From: Bosea vestrisii
GTDB taxonomy: Bacteria > Pseudomonadota > Alphaproteobacteria > Rhizobiales > Beijerinckiaceae
NCBI RefSeq assembly: GCF_030144325.1
Contig: NZ_CP126307.1
Coordinates: 5,732,001-5,796,000 of the forward strand
DNA length: 64,000 nt
Direction: 5' to 3'
Under the pieces are notes generated by a model. The model had not been told where the DNA came from, made no database searches, and saw only the letters and a list, made by a program, of their open reading frames with translations. The translations under genes and the position numbers were made by a program. Position 1 is the first letter of the stretch. The number at the start of each line of letters is the position of its first letter. Below, one piece after another: positions 42,973-50,811 of this stretch.

Positions 42973-44661
42973 ATGATTTCGCTCGGCTCAGGCCTTGACC
43001 GGCTCGCCAATTTCGCCTCCGCGAGTCATTGGCGTGCCTGCCTGCTTCTGGTGCTGCTCTCGCTCGCCGCCTTCCTGCCAGGCTTTGCCAGCCTGCAGCC
43101 CTTCGATCGCGACGAGCCGCGCTTTGCCCAGGCCAGCAAGCAGATGCTGGAGACGCGCGACTTCATCGACATCCGCTTCCAGGACGAGGCCAGGCACAAG
43201 AAGCCGGTCGGCATCTACTGGCTGCAGGCGGCAAGCGTCGCCGCCGGCGAGGCGCTCGGCGTGCCGCAAGCCCGCACCACCATGTGGCTCTACCGGCTGC
43301 CGTCGCTGATCGGTGCGATCGCGACCGTGCTCCTGACCTATTGGGCGCTCCTCGCTTTCGTCGGCGCGCGCCTGGCCCTGCTCGGCGGAGCCTTGATGGC
43401 GGCTGCCGTGCTGCTCGGCGTCGAGGCGCGCTTTGCCAAGACCGACGCCCTGCTCGCCGCCTGCGCGGTCGCGACCATGGGCGCGCTCGCCCGCGCCTGG
43501 CTCGACTGGACGCGCTCGCTCGCATTCGTGCCGAGCCGCCATAATTGGCTGGTGTTCTGGTCGGCGACAGCCCTCGGCCTGCTGCTCAAGGGGCCGATCG
43601 TGCCGATGGTCTGGGGCCTGGCGGTCCTCGTCCTCGCTATCCGTGAGCGCTCGCTGCGCTGGTTAGCCCCGCTCAGGCCCGGGCTTGGCCTGCTGCTCTG
43701 CCTCGTCGTGGTGCTGCCCTGGTTCGTCGCCATCGCGGTGAAGACCGGCGGCGACTTCTTCGCCGAAAGCGTCGGCAAGGACATGCTCGCCAAGGTCGGG
43801 GAGGGACAGGAGAAGCATTGGGGCCCGCCCGGCCTTTATCTCGTGCTGTTCTTCGGCACCTATTGGCCCTCGGCTGCGCTTGCGGCGATGGCCATCCCCT
43901 TCGCCTGGGTGAAGCGGCGCGAGCCGCAGATCCTGTTCCTGATCGCCTGGATCGTGCCGTCCTGGCTTGTCTTCGAGGCGGTGCCGACCAAGCTGCCGCA
44001 CTATGTGCTACCGCTCTATCCGGCGATCACCGCGCTGCTGCTGCTCGCTCTGGTCAACGGCGGCATCAACCGCTTCCGCCGCGGCTCGACCCTGACGGCC
44101 CTTCTCATCGTGCTGGTGCCGGCAGCGCTTGTCGGCGTGCTGCTCTATGGCACCTGGACACTCGACCGGACCTTGCCTTGGCTCGCCCTGCCGGTCCTGG
44201 TGCTCGCGCTCTTCGTCGCCTTCCGCGGTTTCCTGGCCTTCCGCCAGGGTGCATTCGAGGGTGCGCTCTGGCGCGGCGTGATCGCGAGCCTGCTACTCAG
44301 CGTCGGTGTCTTCGGCCTCGCCTCGCCGAGTTTGCGGGGCCTCAAGCTGGCGCCGCGACTCGCTGAGGCGGTGCAGGCGGTGGCCTGCCCAAATCCGCAG
44401 GTCATCACTGTCGGCTATCGCGAGCCGAGCCTCGTCTTCCTGGTGGGCACCGATCTGCGCATGGGCGCCGACGGCACGATGGCGGCGATGTTCCTGCGCG
44501 AGCCGGGTTGCCGCGTCGCACTCGTCGAAAGCCGTTTTCTCGACGGCTTCCGCCAGGCGCTCGCCACGTCGGGGCAGGCGCCTCGGCTCCTGACCACGAT
44601 CTCCGGCTTCAACCTGAACGGCGGCAAGCGCCTCGACATCAGCGTCTTCGTCCGCGAGTGA
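42973..44661 (+). CDS. ArnT/PMT-family polyprenyl-phosphate glycosyltransferase (lipid A type)
   Basis: The protein has 562 aa. AAGGAG precedes the ATG at 42973. This GT-C membrane enzyme has about 11-12 TM segments. The first periplasmic loop has LQPFDRDEPRFAQASKQMLE, where the DE pair is the catalytic and metal motif of ArnT, then KKPVGIYWLQAASVAAGEAL. Later motifs include FEAVPTKLPHYVLPLYPAI. It would move a sugar from undecaprenyl-phosphate to lipid A or the LPS core on the periplasmic side. The next two genes encode a polyprenyl-phosphate sugar synthase and a LAB_N protein, which supports that role. Confidence 0.88.
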   Translation: MISLGSGLDRLANFASASHWRACLLLVLLSLAAFLPGFASLQPFDRDEPRFAQASKQMLETRDFIDIRFQDEARHKKPVGIYWLQAASVAAGEALGVPQARTTMWLYRLPSLIGAIATVLLTYWALLAFVGARLALLGGALMAAAVLLGVEARFAKTDALLAACAVATMGALARAWLDWTRSLAFVPSRHNWLVFWSATALGLLLKGPIVPMVWGLAVLVLAIRERSLRWLAPLRPGLGLLLCLVVVLPWFVAIAVKTGGDFFAESVGKDMLAKVGEGQEKHWGPPGLYLVLFFGTYWPSAALAAMAIPFAWVKRREPQILFLIAWIVPSWLVFEAVPTKLPHYVLPLYPAITALLLLALVNGGINRFRRGSTLTALLIVLVPAALVGVLLYGTWTLDRTLPWLALPVLVLALFVAFRGFLAFRQGAFEGALWRGVIASLLLSVGVFGLASPSLRGLKLAPRLAEAVQAVACPNPQVITVGYREPSLVFLVGTDLRMGADGTMAAMFLREPGCRVALVESRFLDGFRQALATSGQAPRLLTTISGFNLNGGKRLDISVFVRE

Positions 44662-44707
44662 TCGACGCTTGCTCCGCCGTGGCGGTTGACGCAGTTTGCG
44701 CGCCGCA

Positions 44708-45481
44708 ATGCAGAAAGACTTGGAATCCGTGACCGAACCTGCGCCTTCACCCGGCCAGCCCCGCCTCAGCATCGTCGTGCCGGTGCGCAACGAACAGGGC
44801 AATATCGCGCCGCTCGTCCGCGATATCGAAGCCGCTTGTGCCGATATCGGCGTCTTCGAGCTGGTCTATGTCGATGACGGTTCGAGTGACGGCACTGCGG
44901 CCGCGCTCGCCGAGCTCACGGCGACACGGCCCTGGCTGCGGATCGTCCGCCATGCACAATCCTGCGGCCAGTCGGCGGCGGTGCGCAGCGGGGTGAGGGC
45001 GGCGAGTGCCCCGATCGTCGCGACGCTCGACGGCGACGGCCAGAACGATCCCTCCTTCATCCCGGCGATGCTGGCCCAACTCGAGACGGCAGGTGCTTCA
45101 GCCGGCATGGTCCAGGGACAGCGCGTCGGCCGCAAGGACACCGGATTCAAGCGCATGCAATCGCGCATTGCCAACAAGGTCCGTGGAGCGATCCTCAAGG
45201 ACGGCACGCGCGACACAGGTTGCGGCCTGAAGTGCTTCCGGCGCGAGGCCTATCTGGCGCTACCCTATTTCGATGCGCTGCATCGCTTCATGCCGGCTCT
45301 CGTCGTGCGCGAAGGCCTCACGGTCCTGCACCACGATGTACGCGACAGGCAGCGCCTGACGGGTGTCTCGAATTACGGTTTCTTCGACCGGCTCTGGGTC
45401 GGTATCCTCGACCTCGCCGGCGTCTGGTGGTTGATCCGGCGCCGCAAGCGTGTGCCGCAGATCGCGACGGAGGCGCGTTGA
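44708..45481 (+). CDS. Glycosyltransferase family 2, DPM1/ArnC-like polyprenyl-phosphate sugar synthase
   Basis: The protein has 257 aa from the ATG at 44708. The GT-A domain opens LSIVVPVRNEQGNIAPLVRD, then ELVYVDDGSSDGTAAAL and the DGDGQNDPSFIP aspartates, with FKRMQSRIANKVRGAILKDG and DTGCGLKCFRREAYLALPYF. This DPM1-type set charges undecaprenyl-phosphate with a sugar. It lacks the two C-terminal TM helices of ArnC. It would feed the upstream ArnT-like transferase. The stop overlaps the next ATG (TGATG). Confidence 0.9.
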   Translation: MQKDLESVTEPAPSPGQPRLSIVVPVRNEQGNIAPLVRDIEAACADIGVFELVYVDDGSSDGTAAALAELTATRPWLRIVRHAQSCGQSAAVRSGVRAASAPIVATLDGDGQNDPSFIPAMLAQLETAGASAGMVQGQRVGRKDTGFKRMQSRIANKVRGAILKDGTRDTGCGLKCFRREAYLALPYFDALHRFMPALVVREGLTVLHHDVRDRQRLTGVSNYGFFDRLWVGILDLAGVWWLIRRRKRVPQIATEAR

Positions 45482-45825
45482 TGCTCATCGACCTGCAGAA
45501 CATGATCGGGACCTATTTCCACGACGTCTTCGTCAACAATGTCGATTGGTGGGTCCTGCTCGGCGTCGTCGCGCAAGGCCTCTTCACCATGCGCTTCGTG
45601 GTGCAGTGGCTCGCCAGCGAAAAGGCGCAGCGCTCGGTCGTGCCGATGACCTTCTGGTGGTTCTCGATCGGCGGCGGCTTGCTGCTTTTGATCTACGCGC
45701 TCTATCGCCGTGATCCGGTCTTCATCATCGGCCAGGGCTTCGGGGTGTTCGTCTACCTGCGCAACCTGCAATTCGTGCTGCGCGCGAAGGCGCGCGGCGA
45801 GGACACGAATTCCGCGCCGGGCTGA
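45481..45825 (+). CDS. LAB_N domain (lipid A biosynthesis N-terminal-like) membrane protein
   Basis: The protein has 114 aa. The start at 45481 shares one base with the previous stop. It has three TM helices: WWVLLGVVAQGLFTMRFVVQ, FWWFSIGGGLLLLIYALYRR and PVFIIGQGFGVFVYLRNLQF. This is the LAB_N layout, with the QW and RN signature positions. Such proteins accompany lipid A or LPS glycosylation genes and may help present or flip the lipid-linked sugar. The trio is tightly spaced and probably forms one operon. Confidence 0.9.
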   Translation: MLIDLQNMIGTYFHDVFVNNVDWWVLLGVVAQGLFTMRFVVQWLASEKAQRSVVPMTFWWFSIGGGLLLLIYALYRRDPVFIIGQGFGVFVYLRNLQFVLRAKARGEDTNSAPG

Positions 45826-45852
45826 TAGCCTGGCCACAGATGCGCACTTCAC

Positions 45853-47042
45853 TCAGCTCGCGGCTCGCAGCCGGGCGAAGCCGGCATCGAGATCCTCCTT
45901 GAGGTCTTCCAGATCCTCCAGGCCGATATGGAAGCGGATCGTCGGTCCCTTGAAGCCGGGCTTGGTCGCGGTGCGGTAGCGGGTGCAGTCGAAGGGCAGC
46001 ACCAGGCTCTCATAGCCACCCCACGACGCGCCCATGCCGAACAGCGTGAGCCCGTCGAGCATGGCGGCCACCGCCTTCATCGAGACCGGCTCGAGCTCGA
46101 TCGAGAACAGTGAGCAGGCGCCGGTGAAATCCCGCTTCCAGATCGCATGGCCCGGGTCATCAGGCAGGGCTGGGTGCAGGACCCTGGCGACCTCAGGCCG
46201 GGCGGCCAGCCAGTTCGCCATCTCCAGCCCCGCTGGCTGCTGCTCCTTGAGTCTGATGGCGAGCGTGCGGATGCCGCGCAAGGTCAGATAGGCGTCCTCG
46301 GCGGCGATGATTATGCCGAGCGCGTTCCAAGTCTGGTGGAGTTGATCGTAGAGCTCTGGCGTACGGGCCGACACCGTGCCGATCAGCACGTCTGAATGCC
46401 CGGCATAGTATTTAGTCCCGGCTTGGACCGAGACGTCGACACCGAATTTGTGAGCATCGAAAAAGAGCGGCGTCGCCCAGGTATTGTCCATCATCACCAT
46501 GATGTCCCGGGCATGGGCCGCGGCGACGATCGCCGGGATGTCCTGGACCTCCAGGGTCTGCGATCCTGGCGACTCGGTCCAGACGGCTCTGGTGTTCGGC
46601 TTGAACAAGGCGGCGATGCCTTCGCCGATGAGCGGGTCGTAATAGGTCACCTCGACGCCGTAGCGCGGCAGCATCCGTTCGCAGAAATTGCGCATCGGAT
46701 GGTAGACGCTGTCGGTCACGAGAAAGTGGTCGCCGGCGGTCAGGAAGGCGAGGGTGGGCAGGGTGCAGGCGAGCAGGCCGGACGAGCAGGCGAGCACGCC
46801 GGCACCGCCCTCCATGGTGTGGGCCGCGGCGAGCGAGGCATCGATCGTCGGGCTGCCGGAGGTGCCATAGCTGTAACGCGCCTTGCGGACCAGAAAGTCC
46901 TCGGTGTTGGGGTAGATAACGGTAGAGCCGCGCACGATCGGCGGGTTGACGAAGCCGTAGCTGTCGGTGGAGTCGCGGCCGGCGAGGACGAGACGGGTTT
47001 TTCGCGCAGGCGCGCGAATTCGGGCTTCGACAGCTTTTTCAT
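45853..47042 (-). CDS. metC: Cystathionine beta-lyase, with an apparent N-terminal frameshift
   Basis: This PLP enzyme cleaves cystathionine to homocysteine. The body has YSYGTSGSPTIDASLAAAHT, the PLP-binding lysine in DVSVQAGTKYYAGHSDVLIG, and YRTATKPGFKGPTIRFHIGL. A natural N terminus, MKKLSKPEFARLRE, starts at 47042 but is one base out of frame with TRLVLAGRDSTDSYGFVNPP. Adding one A to the A5 run (T5 at 46998-47002 on the plus strand) joins them as LREKTRLVLAG. As written, the reading frame instead stays open to a start at 47181 with an unconvincing N terminus. It is divergent from the aap operon. Confidence 0.85.
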
Positions 47043-47304
47043 GGGGCCGGAGTGGTGCGTGGGGAAGGGATGGGTTGTGGTCGCACTTGACCACCTCCGG
47101 AAAGTCGCATGTGATGCCTGCAGTGAAAAGAGGCAGGCGCACGGGGAGCCCTTGCTTGACGCTCATGAGCGGCTCTGGCAATCGACCCGAGCCGGGTTTC
47201 GCTTAAACTTTCGGCATCGAAACGAGGCATCAAGTCTCGACGATGCGGTGACCGGCAGGTTCCGGCCGGCAGACGCCGGCGGGGCAACATTGGGAGAGAT
47301 CAGA

Positions 47305-48330
47305 ATGAAGAAATTCATGGCAGCCGCTGTCGCCGGCCTCGGCTTCGCGCTGGCGGCGGCGAGCGCCCAGGCGCAGGCGCCGCAAACACTTGCTCAGGTC
47401 AAGAGCCGCGGCATCCTGAACTGCGGCTCCAACACCGGCCTCGCCGGCTTCGGCGTGCCGGATGGGCAGGGCAACTGGACCGGCCTCGATGTCGATTACT
47501 GCCGTGCCATCGCAGCGGCGATCTTCAACGACCCGACCAAGGTGAAGTTCATCCCGCTCTCGGCCAAGGACCGTTTCACGGCCCTGCAGTCGGGCGAAGT
47601 CGACGTGCTCGTGCGCAACTCGACCTGGACGATGTCGCGTGACACCGCACTCGGCCTGCTGTTCACCGGCGTGAACTACTATGATGGCCAGGGCTTCCTG
47701 GTCCGCAAGAAGCTCGGCGTGAATTCAGCGCTGCAGCTCAATGGCGCCTCGGTCTGCACCCAACAGGGCACCACCACCGAACTCAACCTCGCCGACTTCT
47801 TCCGCGCCAACAACCTGAAATACGAAGTTGTCGCTTTTGCCTCGGCCGACGAGACCGTCAAGGCCTATGATTCCGGCCGCTGCGACGCCTTCACCACCGA
47901 CGCTTCCGGCCTCTATGCCGAGCGCCTGAAGCTGACCGCGCCGGACGATCACATGGTCCTGCCCGAAATCATCTCGAAGGAGCCGCTCGGCCCGTCGACC
48001 CGCAACAATGACGGGCAGTGGTTCGGCCTGATCAAGTGGGTGCACTACGCCATGCTCAACGCCGAGGAACTTGGCGTGACCAAGGCGAATGCCGACGAGA
48101 TGCTGAAGTCGAGCAACCCTGAGATCAAGCGTCTGCTCGGGACCGAGGGCAAGTTCGGCGAGAGCGTTGGCCTGACCGCCGATTGGGCCTACCGGATCGT
48201 CAAGCACGTCGGCAATTATGGCGAGAGCTTCGAGAAGAATGTTGGCCAGGGCTCGCTGCTGAAGATCGCTCGCGGCCAGAACGCGCTGTGGACCAAGGGC
48301 GGTTTGCAGTACGCGCCGCCGGTTCGCTAA
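47305..48330 (+). CDS. aapJ: General L-amino-acid ABC transporter binding protein, copy 1
   Basis: The protein has 341 aa; GGGAGAG precedes the ATG at 47305. Signal peptide residues 1-24 end SAQAQA. The mature protein begins TLAQVKSRGILNCGSNTGLA, with the AapJ hallmarks AIFNDPTKVKFIPLSAKDRF, NSTWTMSRDTALGLLF and the cysteine pair in GASVCTQQGTTTELN and SGRCDAFTTDASGLY. It captures a broad range of L-amino acids in the periplasm for AapQMP. It is the first of three tandem aapJ-type genes and is followed by a terminator-like hairpin. Confidence 0.92.
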   Translation: MKKFMAAAVAGLGFALAAASAQAQAPQTLAQVKSRGILNCGSNTGLAGFGVPDGQGNWTGLDVDYCRAIAAAIFNDPTKVKFIPLSAKDRFTALQSGEVDVLVRNSTWTMSRDTALGLLFTGVNYYDGQGFLVRKKLGVNSALQLNGASVCTQQGTTTELNLADFFRANNLKYEVVAFASADETVKAYDSGRCDAFTTDASGLYAERLKLTAPDDHMVLPEIISKEPLGPSTRNNDGQWFGLIKWVHYAMLNAEELGVTKANADEMLKSSNPEIKRLLGTEGKFGESVGLTADWAYRIVKHVGNYGESFEKNVGQGSLLKIARGQNALWTKGGLQYAPPVR

Positions 48331-48340
48331 GGCATCATGC

Positions 48341-48376
48341 GGGGCGGGCGCTTCTGGCGTCCGCCCCGATTCTTTT
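48341..48376 (+). terminator. Hairpin with U-rich tail after aapJ copy 1
   Basis: GGGGCGGGCG (48341-48350) pairs with CGTCCGCCCC (48358-48367) with one wobble, and is followed by GATTCTTTT (48368-48376). This is a likely intrinsic terminator, or partial terminator, that raises the level of the first binding-protein mRNA relative to downstream genes. Confidence 0.65.
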
Positions 48377-48474
48377 CAAATTGCTGAAAAGTGGCTTGCC
48401 GGGCCACGCTTGGTCCGGGGTTTGCCAACGTATCGAGAATGGGATGAACCCGTTCCGCCGGACAGGGGAAGTAT

Positions 48475-49494
48475 ATGATCAGAGCGATCAGCGTGGCGCT
48501 GCTCGTCGTCGCCGCTGCCTTTGGCGTCGCTAGTGCCCAGGCGCAACAGACCCTCGCTCAGGTCAAGAGCCGCGGGGTCCTGAACTGCGGGTCCAATACC
48601 GGCCTGATCGGCTTTGGCGCGCCCGATGCGCAGGGTAACTGGAACGGCCTCGACGTCGAATATTGCCGCGCCATCGCTGCGACGATCTTCAATGACCCCG
48701 CCAAGGTGAAGTTCATTCCGCTGTCGGCCAATGACCGCTTCAAGGCGCTTCTGGCGGGCGACGTCGATGTGCTCGTGCGCAATTCGACCTGGACCATCAC
48801 GAACGACACGCCGCCCGGCCTGCTCTTCACCAACGTCAACTACTATGACGGCCAGGGCCTGATGGTGCGCAGGAAGCTCGGGGTCATGTCGGCGATGCAG
48901 CTTGCCGGCGCGTCGATCTGCGTGCAGCGGGGCACGACGACCGAGCTCAACGTGGTCGACTACTTCAAGACCAACAATTTGAGGCATACGATCGTTGCCT
49001 TCGACACCGGCCCGGAAACGCTCAAGGCCTATGATGCCGGTCGCTGTGACGCTTTCACCACGGACGCCTCGTCCCTCTATTCCGAGCGCCTGAAGCTGAC
49101 GGCGCCGGACGATCACATGGTCCTCGTGGAGATCATCTCGAAGGAGCCGCTCGGCCCTTTGACCCGCGACAACGACTCGCAATGGTTCAAGCTGATCCGG
49201 TGGGTTCATTTCGCCATGCTGAACGCCGAGGAGCTCGGCGTGACCAAGGCCAATGTCGACCAGATGCGGGGATCGGCCAATCCCGAGATCAGGCGCCTGC
49301 TCGGCGTCGACGGCCGGTTCGGCGAGGGGCTCGGCCTGACGGCCGATTGGGCCTACCGGATCGTCAAGCATGTCGGCAATTACGGCGAGAGCTTCGAGCG
49401 CACCGTTGGCAGCCGCTCTGTGCTGAGGATGTCGCGCGGTCAGAATGCGCTCTGGACCAAGGGTGGATTGCAATACGCGCCGCCGATCCGCTGA
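48475..49494 (+). CDS. aapJ: General L-amino-acid ABC transporter binding protein, copy 2 (diverged)
   Basis: The protein has 339 aa. The signal peptide ends ASAQAQQ. It is clearly a duplicate of copy 1 (TLAQVKSRGVLNCGSNTGLI; YNYGES-type C terminus ending KGGLQYAPPIR) and differs most in the ligand lobe. NSTWTITNDTPPGLLF replaces the SRDTALGL of its sisters, and SICVQRGTTTELNVVDYF replaces the CTQQGTTTELNLAD form. The cysteines are kept. It probably binds a different or narrower set of amino acids. The ATG at 48475 follows ACAGGGGAAGTAT, a leader shared with copy 3. Confidence 0.9.
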   Translation: MIRAISVALLVVAAAFGVASAQAQQTLAQVKSRGVLNCGSNTGLIGFGAPDAQGNWNGLDVEYCRAIAATIFNDPAKVKFIPLSANDRFKALLAGDVDVLVRNSTWTITNDTPPGLLFTNVNYYDGQGLMVRRKLGVMSAMQLAGASICVQRGTTTELNVVDYFKTNNLRHTIVAFDTGPETLKAYDAGRCDAFTTDASSLYSERLKLTAPDDHMVLVEIISKEPLGPLTRDNDSQWFKLIRWVHFAMLNAEELGVTKANVDQMRGSANPEIRRLLGVDGRFGEGLGLTADWAYRIVKHVGNYGESFERTVGSRSVLRMSRGQNALWTKGGLQYAPPIR

Positions 49495-49645
49495 GCTTCT
49501 GTTAGTGTCTGCGCCTTGGGAATGGTGCGATCGTTTCGTCAGGGAGAGAAAAGAGGAGAAAGCGGCCGGCGGGGACTGGCCTGGAGCTTGCTAGCAAACT
49601 GAGAGCGGGGAGAACTCGTTCCACCAGACAGGGGACAGAACAATC

Positions 49646-50668
49646 ATGATCCGAGTCATTGGCGCGGCGCTTATCGCCGTTTCCGCTGCCATGTGCGCGA
49701 GCGGAGCACTAGCCCAGTCGCCTACTCTGGCGCAGGTCAAGAATCGCGGCATTCTGCACTGCGGTTCCGGCACCGGTCTCGCCGGTTTCGGTATCCCTGA
49801 TCAGCAGGGCAATTGGAGCGGCATGGACGTGGACGTCTGCCGCGCCGTCGCCTCGGCGATCTTCAACGATCCGAACAAGGTCAAGTTCATTCCGCTCTCG
49901 GCCAAGGACCGCTTCACCTCGCTGCAGTCGGGTGAGGTCGACCTCCTGTCGCGCACCACGACCTGGACGATCTCGCGCGACACCGCGCTCGGACTGAACT
50001 TCGCCGGCGTCAACTACTATGATGGCCAGGGCTTCATGGTGCGCAAGAAGCTCGGCGTCGATTCCGTGTTGAAGCTCGCCGGCGCCTCGATCTGCACCCA
50101 ACAGGGCACAACGACGGAACTCAACCTCGCGGACTACTTCCGCAGCAACAAGATCAAGTACGAGGTCGTCGCCTTCGCCTCCAACCAGGAGACGGTCAAG
50201 GCCTATGAGGCAGGCCGCTGCGACGCCTTCACCACCGACGCTTCGGGCCTTTATGCTGAGCGTCTGACACTCTCGAATCCCGACGATCACATGGTGTTGC
50301 CGGAGATCATCTCGAAGGAACCACTCGGTCCCGTCGTGCGCCATGGCGACGATGTCTGGCTCGACATCGTCAAATGGTCGCTGTTTGCCATGGTCAATGC
50401 CGAGGAGCTGGGCATCACCAAGGCGAATGCCGACGAAATGCTCAAATCCGACAACCCGGAGATCAAGCGTTTCGTCGGGACCGAAGGCAAGTTCGGCGAG
50501 CCGATGGGGCTGACCAATGATTGGGCCTATCGGATCGTCAAGCACGTCGGCAATTACGGCGAGAGCTTCGAGCGCAATGTCGGCTCGGGCTCGCTGCTCA
50601 AGATTGCGCGTGGCCAGAACGCGCTCTGGAGCAAGGGCGGGCTGCAATACGCGCCGCCGATCCGATGA
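49646..50668 (+). CDS. aapJ: General L-amino-acid ABC transporter binding protein, copy 3 (most canonical)
   Basis: The protein has 340 aa. The signal peptide ends GALAQSP. The mature region is closest to the AapJ described from Rhizobium in its LLSRTTTWTISRDTALGLNF and AGVNYYDGQGFMVRKKLGVD blocks, and it directly precedes the permease genes as in the standard aapJQMP order. The two cysteines in SICTQQGTTTELNLADYF and AGRCDAFTTDASG are kept. A GGGGACAG site lies upstream of the ATG at 49646. A perfect hairpin separates it from aapQ. Confidence 0.93.
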   Translation: MIRVIGAALIAVSAAMCASGALAQSPTLAQVKNRGILHCGSGTGLAGFGIPDQQGNWSGMDVDVCRAVASAIFNDPNKVKFIPLSAKDRFTSLQSGEVDLLSRTTTWTISRDTALGLNFAGVNYYDGQGFMVRKKLGVDSVLKLAGASICTQQGTTTELNLADYFRSNKIKYEVVAFASNQETVKAYEAGRCDAFTTDASGLYAERLTLSNPDDHMVLPEIISKEPLGPVVRHGDDVWLDIVKWSLFAMVNAEELGITKANADEMLKSDNPEIKRFVGTEGKFGEPMGLTNDWAYRIVKHVGNYGESFERNVGSGSLLKIARGQNALWSKGGLQYAPPIR

Positions 50669-50673
50669 GAACT

Positions 50674-50703
50674 ACCCATGCGCGGCGCTCGTCGCGCATG
50701 GGT
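50674..50703 (+). terminator. Intercistronic hairpin between aapJ copy 3 and aapQ
   Basis: ACCCATGCGCG (50674-50684) pairs perfectly with CGCGCATGGGT (50693-50703) around an 8-nt loop. There is no U-run, so it is more likely an mRNA-stabilising or attenuating element that keeps binding-protein transcript above permease transcript. Confidence 0.55.
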
Positions 50704-50811
50704 CCTTAAAGCTGTCTTGTTCCGGCGAACCGGATAAGAATGCGGGCTGGCGGTGATGCGAATGGATCACCGCCGGACCCTCGGTCGCTAGCACTCAAAG
50801 GGGCGTCAGAC

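Noticed and set aside
46396..47304. Extension of the first aapJ frame upstream to 46396
   Set aside because: It runs antisense to metC; the ATG at 47305 with GGGAGAG and a signal peptide is the real start.
47043..47304. Possible SAM-type riboswitch upstream of metC
   Set aside because: I looked for conserved SAM-II-like core features in the divergent region and saw none that I could defend.
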